The position numbers and the translations under genes are program-made. A stretch of DNA of 64,000 nucleotides from Myxococcus fulvus. Lineage in GTDB: Bacteria; Myxococcota; Myxococcia; Myxococcales; Myxococcaceae. Shown in pieces: positions 58,640-64,000 of the stretch. Positions within the stretch are counted from its first letter, which is position 1. Each line of letters starts with the position of its first letter. The notes under the pieces were generated by a model. The model had not been told where the DNA came from. It saw nothing but the letters and a program-made list of their open reading frames with translations, and ran no database searches. Location of the stretch: assembly GCF_900111765.1 (NCBI RefSeq), contig NZ_FOIB01000001.1, positions 1,736,001 through 1,800,000 on the forward strand, written 5' to 3'.

Positions 58640-58852
58640 ACGACCGACGATGACCAGCCGATTCTGCACCGCCTCGGCGACTTCGAGGAGGCCTGCCTGC
58701 GCAGCATGGACGAGGCGGGCATCGCCCATGCATTCCTGCCCCTGACTGCGCCGGGCATCCAGCGCATCGTCGACCCGAGAAAGGCCGCCACGCAGGCCCG
58801 GCTCGAGAACGACTTCCTGGCGGAGCGGATCGCGGCGCATCCCGAAAAGAAA
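58640..58852 (+). pseudogene. Amidohydrolase (ACMSD/decarboxylase type) N-terminal fragment
   Basis: In one frame the product reads DFEEACLRSMDEAGIAHAFL then LTAPGIQRIVDP and LENDFLAERIAAHPEK. This is the pattern of the second strand-helix unit of amidohydrolase-2 decarboxylases, where MDxAGI..., LTAPGVQ... and ANDxLAEAVxxHPDR occur. It breaks off at HPEK, where the right arm of the inverted repeat begins, and the metal-binding HxH start and the remaining 200 residues are absent. It occupies the centre (58387-58855) between the arms. Confidence 0.6.
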
Positions 58853-58914
58853 CCGCCGTCGTGTCAGGGACGAGGAGCTCCCGCCGTAGATTCCCCCTGA
58901 AAGGAGCGGTGACC

Positions 58915-59073
58915 ATGACGACGGTGATGAAGCGGACGAGCCCGACGAAGTTCAGCTATCGCAGCCACCTCTGGACACAGCTCGACGCCGCCTCCCTTTC
59001 GCATGTGAGCGCCGCCTCGATTTCCAATATCGGTTTCGGCCTCCTCCACGGCCATCCGCCCGTACCCTGCTGA
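58915..59073 (+). CDS. 52-residue peptide ending HPPVPC (right copy)
   Basis: ATG preceded by GAAAGGAG with 8-base spacing. Product MTTVMKRTSPTKFSYRSHLW...LLHGHPPVPC, 52 residues. It shares length, reading frame and C-terminus with the left copy, while the DNA differs at about three bases in ten. Substitutions fall in all codon positions, but HPPVPC and WTQxxAAS stay fixed. Followed after 35 bases by a strong hairpin. Unknown function; a secreted or modified peptide is only a guess. Confidence 0.6.
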   Translation: MTTVMKRTSPTKFSYRSHLWTQLDAASLSHVSAASISNIGFGLLHGHPPVPC

Positions 59074-59108
59074 CGCTCGCGCTCCGGATTCCAAGCGCCA
59101 AGCCATGC

Positions 59109-59143
59109 AGAGGCCGGGCTCCCATCCAGGGGACCCGGCCTCT
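59109..59143 (+). terminator. Hairpin after the right small ORF
   Basis: AGAGGCCGGG / CCCGGCCTCT, 10-bp stem, followed by CGGCTTTC. It is upstream of tRNA-Tyr, so the tRNAs need their own promoter or read-through. Confidence 0.7.
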
Positions 59144-59167
59144 CGGCTTTCAGGGCCCCCCTCTCCC

Positions 59168-59253
59168 GGGGACGTAGAGCGTTAGGGGAGACGCGCGGGC
59201 CTGTAGAGCCCGAGCCCGACAGGGCCCGCTGGGTTCAACTCCCAGCGTCCCCA
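59168..59253 (+). tRNA. tRNA-Tyr(GTA)
   Basis: Perfect acceptor GGGGACG/CGTCCCC, anticodon arm CGGGC-CTGTAGA-GCCCG, class II variable arm, T-loop TTCAACT, A73. No CCA. Intact partner of the decayed copy at 57970-58062. Confidence 0.9.
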
Positions 59254-59307
59254 TGCAACACCCGCGTGGCCGCTGGCCGCGCACCGCAATCCCAGACGTC
59301 TGCTTCA

Positions 59308-59378
59308 CGGGGTATGGCTCTAAGGAAGAGTGCTCGTCTGATAAGCGAGCGGTCCCGGTTCGATTCCGGGTACCCCGA
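59308..59378 (+). tRNA. tRNA-Ile(GAT)
   Basis: Acceptor CGGGGTA/TACCCCG, anticodon arm CTCGT-CTGATAA-GCGAG, T arm CCCGG-TTCGATT-CCGGG, A73. Small D-loop (TAAGGAA). No CCA. The genome's main tRNA-Ile(GAT) would normally lie in rRNA operons, so this is an additional gene. Confidence 0.85.
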
Positions 59379-59384
59379 CATCAT

Positions 59385-59456
59385 GTTGGCCGAAGGCGAA
59401 TGGTGAGCCACCGGGATGTGACCCCGGCGAAGAGGGTTCGATTCCCTCCGGTCAAC
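59385..59456 (+). tRNA. tRNA-His(GTG) with encoded G-1
   Basis: G-1 then TTGGCCG/CGGTCAA and C73: the extra G-1:C73 pair needed by HisRS is present. Anticodon arm CCGGG-ATGTGAC-CCCGG, T arm GAGGG-TTCGATT-CCCTC. No CCA. Confidence 0.88.
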
Positions 59457-59539
59457 CTGGAGAGTCCGCAGGTCTCCGACAACTGAATCATCGGCGTGAA
59501 TGACAGCCGCCCGCCAGCATGCGGGGCGGCAAGCCATCT

Positions 59540-59610
59540 GCCTCCGTAGCTCATTGGAAGAGCATCCGCCTCTTAAGCGGACGGCGAGGATTCGAATCCC
59601 TCCGGAGGTA
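59540..59610 (+). tRNA. tRNA-Lys(CTT), right copy
   Basis: Same gene as the left copy in opposite orientation: acceptor GCCTCCG/CGGAGGT, anticodon loop CTCTTAA, A73. No CCA. Confidence 0.92.
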
Positions 59611-59633
59611 CTCGCAAGGTAAACGCAGCACAT

Positions 59634-59705
59634 TTCCCGGTAGCTCAATGGCGGAGCAGGCGGCTGTTAACCGCAAGGATGAGGGTTCGAGTCCCTCCTG
59701 GGAAG
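59634..59705 (+). tRNA. tRNA-Asn(GTT)
   Basis: Acceptor TTCCCGG/CTGGGAA, TAGCTC D arm, anticodon loop CTGTTAA, T-loop TTCGAGT, G73 as in Asn. No CCA. Its anticodon arm contains CTGTTAACCG, which recurs at 59954-59963. Confidence 0.9.
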
Positions 59706-59741
59706 CTGATTGAAAGCGCCTGCAAACCGGCAGTGCCCTTT

Positions 59742-59980
59742 CGGTTAACACGAGCCTCGCGATGAATATCGCGGGGCCTTCGTGCTTAAGCCCCTGAATT
59801 ACAAGGGTTTTCACCCCACGACGATTCAGAGGACACTCTCTACGCGCTGCGACTGAGAACGCGATTGCCCATCCATTCGGCCGCGGATTGGGCTTTCTGG
59901 GGCTCTCTCTCGTCCAATTTGGGGAGAGAACAACCGAGAGCGGTTAACAGGTGCTGTTAACCGTTGGGGCGCCGGTTAAC
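59742..59980. repeat. CGGTTAAC/CTGTTAACCG repeats, possible attachment-site remnants
   Basis: CGGTTAAC occurs at 59742, 59941 and 59973, and CTGTTAACCG at 59954. Positions 59941-59963 form a perfect palindrome (10-bp arms around GTG). The decamer equals part of the tRNA-Asn anticodon arm (59664-59673), a common integration site for tyrosine recombinases. The rest of 59777-60317 shows no gene except a doubtful minus-strand frame ending at 60056. Confidence 0.4.
59755..59776 (+). terminator. Terminator of the plus-strand tRNA run
   Basis: CCTCGCGAT-GAAT-ATCGCGGGG: 9-bp stem (one G-T pair), 4-base loop, followed by CCTTCGTGCTT, 50 bases after tRNA-Asn. Confidence 0.75.
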
Positions 59981-60055
59981 ACAATTTCCTGCAAGTCTCA
60001 CTTCTCCGCTCTAGGGTTTCCAGGGCGGCCGCTCTCTGCTTTCTGTTTTCGACCC

Positions 60056-60226
60056 TTACATGCTTTGCAGGCTTCCAAGGAGGAGTCGCAAGGCGGTTAC
60101 GGGGTCCCGGCTGGAGACGACCTTCAAGAAACGCGGGTCTTCGAGCCACTTGAGCGCGGAGGGCACAGGATTGCAGGGCCGCGCAGCAACGCTTGAGGCA
60201 CCAGAAACTAGCAGCAGATAAGCCTT
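60056..60226 (-). other. Possible C-terminal fragment of an unknown protein
   Basis: A minus-strand frame reads SALKWLEDPRFLKVVSSRDP then VTALRLLLGSLQSM and stop, with clean high-GC codon usage and a helical pattern, but no good start. It may be the remains of a gene interrupted by the IS256 element. Not recognised. Confidence 0.25.
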
Positions 60227-60317
60227 GAGCCACACTGGGCGGCAGAAGTGGGTTGGCTGGCAAGCGTCGCGCTCTCGTGATCGCTATGCCGGCCGTCTCT
60301 CTTCCGGCGATCCTGGC

Positions 60318-60941
60318 TCACGCGATCCAAACGCCGCGCCTTTTCAAGATCGTCTCCACCAACAGGTGCCGGTGCCCATCCTCGCCCACTCCGTAGGCCA
60401 CCAGGGCCGAGACGTTCTGCACCGTGCGCGCCCACCTCGCGCCCAGGAAGGTGGCATCCAGGTACACGTAGGGGAAGGCCTGGGTGAGAGGCTGGGTTCG
60501 CAAGCCCTCCACCTTCTCTTCGAGGGACTTCGTCACCCGGCTCACCGTCGAGCGCGAAACCTCCTCGCCCATGAGAGCCCGTGTGACTCTGCCCATCTTC
60601 CTCGTGGAGACACCCTGCACGTACGCGCTGGTTATCGCCTCGTCGAGTTCCTCGCTGCGCCGCTTGTAGCGTCCCAGCACGGCCTCCGCGGAGCCGCTCG
60701 CCCTCGTCCGGGGCACCGCCACCTCCAGGTGCCCCATGGACGTCAGCAAGCCTCGCAGGTAGCTGCCGTTGCGCTGGTCCTTGCGCCCCGCCACCTGCTG
60801 CCAGCGCCCGGCTCCCACAAGGCCTCGAATCTCCTCCTCCAGCAGCATCTCCAGCGTCATCCGGATGGCTCCCAGGAACAGGGCTCGCACGTCTGTGCGC
60901 ACCTCCTCGTGCGAGGGCGCAACAAAGCCTGTATCTTCCAC
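60318..60941 (-). pseudogene. Truncated IS256-family (Mutator) transposase
   Basis: 207 residues of a normally about 400-residue DDE transposase: MLLEEEIRGLVGAGRWQQV and GSYLRGLLTSMGHLEVAVPR, SRSTVSRVTKSLEEKVEG and the catalytic-Asp region YVYLDATFLGARWA. It stops soon after VGEDGHRHLLV, losing the second Asp and Glu. Not active. Confidence 0.85.
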
Positions 60942-61211
60942 GGCGGGGAACTCCTCGGCTCCCCTGCCAGGGGGAGACCGTCTCGGTTGGTTTCTCCGAG
61001 GAGCTTCCCTCTTTCCCGCTCAGCCCTGTTCGCCGACTACACACTTATAGGGACACGACCCACCAGGTGTACCTACGCGCCCGGCGCCGCCATCCCGAGC
61101 GCTGGAGTCGCGGCACTCGTGACTGGACGCCGGTAGGCTCCGTACGTCTCAACCCCACTCCCAACCTCACCCCACTTCCGCAGGAGGTGCGGTCCGTCGG
61201 CTGAACCCTCT

Positions 61212-61437
61212 CACACGACAATTACCTTGACGCTCACCGCGAGGAGGTCATGCGCCGACTGGCACTGAAGCTGGAGGCGGACCTACCGGACATCGAGGCG
61301 TTGGTCCTGGATGGCACGGGCTTCCCCAAGAAGGGCAAGCATTCGGTGGGCGTGGCCCGGCAGTACTCGGGCACTCTGGGCCGGACAACTGCCAGGTGGC
61401 GGTCAGCCTTCATCTGGCGGCCGAGCTCGAGTCCGCG
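61212..61437 (+). pseudogene. IS701-family transposase fragment with frameshift
   Basis: Reads YLDAHREEVMRRLALKLEAD, then VLDGTGFPKKGKHSVGVARQ and YSGTLG. After GTLG the frame must shift to continue NCQVAVSLHLAAELESATNA. It ends at about 61443, joined to an IS5-type fragment. It is in inverse orientation to the IS701 copy at 62934-64000, which carries the same VGVARQY block. Confidence 0.75.
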
Positions 61438-61443
61438 ACGAAC

Positions 61444-61526
61444 GCAGGGACGATGTCCACTTCGGCGTTCTCGTCCTCGGTTGCTGCATCATGATCCTGC
61501 GTCGCCTCTGCCCTGACATTTGTTAG
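61444..61526 (+). pseudogene. IS5-type transposase C-terminal fragment
   Basis: Encodes DVHFGVLVLGCCIMILRRLC and a stop two codons after. The same tail occurs inverted at 62539-62614. Confidence 0.6.
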
Positions 61527-61534
61527 AGGCTGTA
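61451..61534 (+). repeat. 84-bp inverted repeat, left copy
   Basis: Matches 62531-62614 in reverse complement with about ten differences (GTCCACTTCGGCGTTCTCGT and CTGCGTCGCCTCT are shared). Together they bracket the HEPN-like gene. Confidence 0.8.
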
Positions 61535-61621
61535 AATCTTCGCCCCTGCCTCAAGAGCCATGCTCGTGTCCGCTGCACCGCTTTGAAAACGTTCTTGCGC
61601 TTTGCGGTCACCCAACTGGCT

Positions 61622-62440
61622 TCAAGGATAGAACTTCGCCTCGATCTCGCTTTTTCTGGCTTTCGAGAACTTCGGAAATCCAAGCCGATGCAAATCCCTC
61701 CAAAGATCTTTCTTCAAGGGGAGGACACTAGAAGATTTCCACTCCTCGATGAGCCACACAGCCTCAATGAGATGCACACCAGAAAGCAATGATATCGCCT
61801 TGTCTGCCTCTTCCGCTATCGCATCTGCAGACTCCAGATACCCCATCAACTCCTTCCACGACAGCGTGATACTCTGATTGCGCGGCACCTTTACCGTCGG
61901 GATGTCTCGAAGCACCCGGGCCGTCGCAATCCCTCCATTGTGTGCCGCAGCGTTCCGCAGTTTATAGGCAACCTTCCAGCGATCAAGGTGCTTCGAGACA
62001 TTGATTTTCAAAAGCTCCTGAAGATAGGAAACCATGTCAGGAACTGTGGAGGAGCGCACAATAGGCCGAGCTAGCGCGGCGCCGACCGGAGTCAACTGTC
62101 CTCCTCCAGCATCATGCCCCAATGCAGCCACGTATAGTCTCGTTGCATCCTGTAAATACGCTTCCAGATTGGCAGTTCCAATAACGAGGAGATGCAACCG
62201 CTCAACCCCCGCCCTCTCCTCCAATGCGGACTGAACCTGCTGCACTGTCTCCGAGAACTGACTTCTTGGGAAATACGGATTGAGTTCATCGACAACATAC
62301 TTGTTCATGTCTCGACCGCTGAGAGCTCTTTCAAGGCTGTCCCTTGCAAGCTCTGAGGTCCAGTAAATCTTGCTGAGAGCGGTGTGCTTTTGGCGAAACC
62401 GTCTAAAACTGAGAGTGGAGTGATGGTAACTCGTAGCCAT
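61622..62440 (-). CDS. HEPN-like protein, cargo of the IS-bounded segment
   Basis: 272 residues; ATG 62440 behind AAAGGTAAG. Predicted helical. The central helix pair (RLHLLVIGTANLEAYLQDAT and KVAYKLRNAAAHNGG) has R-x4-H (RNAAAH), the catalytic signature of HEPN RNases and RiboL-PSP/Swt1-like HEPN proteins. GC is about 50%, well below the surroundings, so it was acquired recently. It lies between inverted IS5 ends and has no adjacent MNT antitoxin, so if it is a toxin its control is not visible. HEPN is an inference from the motif and fold pattern. Confidence 0.65.
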   Translation of the reverse strand: MATSYHHSTLSFRRFRQKHTALSKIYWTSELARDSLERALSGRDMNKYVVDELNPYFPRSQFSETVQQVQSALEERAGVERLHLLVIGTANLEAYLQDATRLYVAALGHDAGGGQLTPVGAALARPIVRSSTVPDMVSYLQELLKINVSKHLDRWKVAYKLRNAAAHNGGIATARVLRDIPTVKVPRNQSITLSWKELMGYLESADAIAEEADKAISLLSGVHLIEAVWLIEEWKSSSVLPLKKDLWRDLHRLGFPKFSKARKSEIEAKFYP

Positions 62441-62530
62441 GTTCTTACCTTTCAGCCGAACCGTGAAGCGGCATTTGAAGGTCGCGCAAAGTGCTGACAA
62501 CCCTATTGCACCGGCAACAATATCCGAGCC

Positions 62531-62614
62531 TAACAGGCTCTAGCAAATGTCAGGGTAGAGGCGACGCAGAATCATGTTGCAGCAATCGAGGACGAGAACG
62601 CCGAAGTGGACGTC
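62531..62614 (-). repeat. 84-bp inverted repeat, right copy
   Basis: Reverse complement of 61451-61534. It is the 3' end of the IS5 remnant that continues to 62865. Confidence 0.8.
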
Positions 62615-62865
62615 GCCTGGAGGTGCCCCATACGCCAGCACGGGTCCACTCCGCCAACCGCCGCTAGGCCGTCATGCCCGACAGGTCGAACTACCTGCGG
62701 GGCAGAACCTCTCAGGAGATGCTGCTTCGGAGCACAAAGACGATGACCTCCAGAACTGCCCTATCCATCCACCCATGGTCGACCCAGCTTTAGCTTGGGG
62801 CGCAGCGGCGGCAGCAAGGAGACCACCCGCGGCCAGACGGCATCAGTAACGAGTTCGCGAACCAT
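62539..62865 (-). pseudogene. IS5-type transposase remnant with internal deletion
   Basis: An N-terminal fragment (62865-62761: MVRELVTDAVWPRVVSLLPP and LKLGRPWVDG) and a C-terminal fragment (HFGVLVLDCCNMILRRLYPD, stop at 62539) remain of a 250-300-residue protein. The DDE core is lost. Confidence 0.7.
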
Positions 62866-62933
62866 TCCCCTCAACCAAGTACGACCCGGACTGGAGCCCA
62901 ACTCAGCCTTGACTTTCGTTAGAATGACTAGTC

Positions 62934-64000
62934 CTACAGCTGTAGTTTGAGCCGTGCCCCTCGTGCGCGATAGTGGCATTGCATGGCGACGGCCTGGTGG
63001 TGGCGTCGCCAGCGACTCCAGGCCAAGACGTGCGCAAGTGGAGCCACGGTCCGCCGCAGGAGTGAAAGCAGGAGTCCGCGTACTTCCTGGATGGAGTAGC
63101 GGACGAGGGTCGTCAGTGAAGGCCGCGCCGAGCGAGAAATGCGTGCATGGGATTTCTTCGCCTCGGCAGGCCGAGGGCTTTTGGGGGCAGACCCTCCTGG
63201 GGTTGCAGATTGGCCATGGCATGCGCGGCGGCAAGGAAGACGTGGGCCACCAGGCAGAGCGTCATGTGACGGTGCCAAGCCGTCCAGGTGCGCACCTCAT
63301 AGTCGGCCAAGCCTACTTCACCCTTGGCGGACTCGAAGTCCTCCTCCACTGCCCAACGGCTGCCCGCCGCCTGTACCAACGTCGCCAGCGAGACATTGCG
63401 TCGGGCGTGGGCGATGTAGAAGGCCACCTTCCCGTCTGCGAGGCTGCGGCGAAACAGCAGCCAGCGTGACAAGCCGAGGTGCCGGTTGAGCCGCATGCGC
63501 GCCCAGTCGTAGAGACGGGGGCCCTTGGTGCCCGCGCCCGCGGAGAGACGTACCCAGGCCTCCGGAGGCACTTGCTCCACCATGATGCCCGGCTTCACCT
63601 GGTAGAAGCCTCGCCAGACGTGCGTATTGGAGGCCACCGCCAGCACGTAGGGCTGGTGCAAGTCTTCGAGGAAGCGGCGCAGCGTGGTGTCGCGTCCATA
63701 AACTTCGTCCCCCACCACCCACGCGGGCTTCAGTCCCGCGCCCAGGGCCCGTTGCAGCATGCCTTGCGCGAGGGCCGGTTTGGATTCGAAGCCCACCTCG
63801 TCCGGAATGCCTCCTGCCTTGCGACGGGCACGGTCCTCCGTCCATGGCTCCGGCAGGTACAGCTCCCGGTCCACCAGCGCGTGCCCCAGAGGTGTCACGT
63901 ACGAGAGGAAGACGCCCGCCTGCGCGTTCTCCACCTTGCCCGCTGTGCCCGTGTACTGGCGCGCCACGCCCACGGACTTCTCTCCCTTCTTCAGGAAGCC
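62934..64000 (-). pseudogene. IS701-family transposase, frameshifted and cut by the window edge
   Basis: The frame is open to the window end (GFLKKGEKSVGVARQYTGT), then SYVTPLGHALVDRELYLPE, AWVVGDEVYG with a catalytic Asp, and SRWAVEEDFESAKGEVGL with the catalytic Glu region. It stops at 63113. The conserved C-terminus (LVRYSIQEVRGLLLSLLRR...LAWSRWRRHHQ) continues in another frame down to 62934, so there is a frameshift near 63130. A 12-bp palindrome CTACAGCTGTAG sits at the element boundary. Confidence 0.85.

Larger units (their letters stand above)
58855..59610. repeat. Right arm of a large imperfect inverted repeat
   Basis: Plus-strand counterpart of 57790-58386, holding the peptide gene, hairpin, intact tRNA-Tyr, additional tRNA-Ile and tRNA-His, and tRNA-Lys(CTT). 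The extra tRNAs make this arm longer by about 160 bases. Confidence 0.85.

Noticed and set aside
58403-58840. A 145-residue minus-strand frame in the centre of the inverted repeat
   Set aside because: The opposite strand matches an amidohydrolase segment; the minus product has no motif.
59706-59740. A tRNA-Cys-like segment (CTGCAAACCGGCAG)
   Set aside because: No acceptor pairing and no T-loop can be found; only a chance anticodon-like string.

Overview
The window is GC-rich (roughly two thirds G+C) with dense gene packing. It carries several families typical of the order Myxococcales: a DUF2378 (TIGR02265) protein, large Ser/Thr kinases with Pro-rich linkers fused to PilZ or TPR modules, an Oar-like TonB-dependent receptor, DUF4920 and DUF2752 proteins, and GatCAB. 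I infer a Myxococcus/Corallococcus-type myxobacterium. The species cannot be read from the sequence.

Layout. 1-6954: the 3' part of an NDH-2 gene, a ComM-type ATPase, a membrane protein, a DUF2378 protein, and a leftward tonB-exbB-exbD-exbD operon. 7017-11181: two back-to-back promoters, then an Oar-like receptor plus a lipoprotein, so a complete energised outer-membrane transporter locus. 11260-21435: radical SAM protein, hypothetical gene, a spacer with 83-bp degenerate repeats, a nuclease-like gene with DUF4920, DUF2752, plsY, an RlmL-like methyltransferase, a monooxygenase-fold protein and ftsK. 21615-31076: zinc-ribbon protein, gatCAB, a nitrilase-fold protein without its cysteine, a 2OG oxygenase, a kinase-PilZ fusion and a small lipoprotein. 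31327-37103: rplU-rpmA-obgE-trmH-lolA-lipoprotein in one direction. 37281-42467: leftward rnj-yajQ-(CBM9-like)-rimO. 42576-55531: zinc-finger/kinase/TPR protein, polysaccharide deacetylase, nine-repeat CARDB lipoprotein, an AAA+/release-factor-2-like fusion, and a c-type cytochrome lipoprotein.

55627-64000 is an accessory island. It holds 20 tRNA genes without encoded CCA: 15 on the minus strand with an HNH nuclease gene inside, and 5 on the plus strand. Several of these tRNAs have abnormally small D-loops, class I bodies with Leu anticodons, or C33. The strand switch lies in a large imperfect inverted repeat (57790-59610). Its arms each carry tRNA-Lys(CTT), a tRNA-Tyr (decayed on the left), a strong hairpin and a gapless pair of 52-residue peptides ending in HPPVPC. 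The centre holds a truncated amidohydrolase. Downstream lie broken IS256, IS701 and IS5 transposases, and a lower-GC HEPN-like gene bracketed by 84-bp inverted IS ends.

The two strongest candidates for undescribed biology are the ClpA-type unfoldase fused to a release factor that has lost both its GGQ and SPF motifs, and the aberrant tRNA array with its paired peptides and nearby RNase-like genes.
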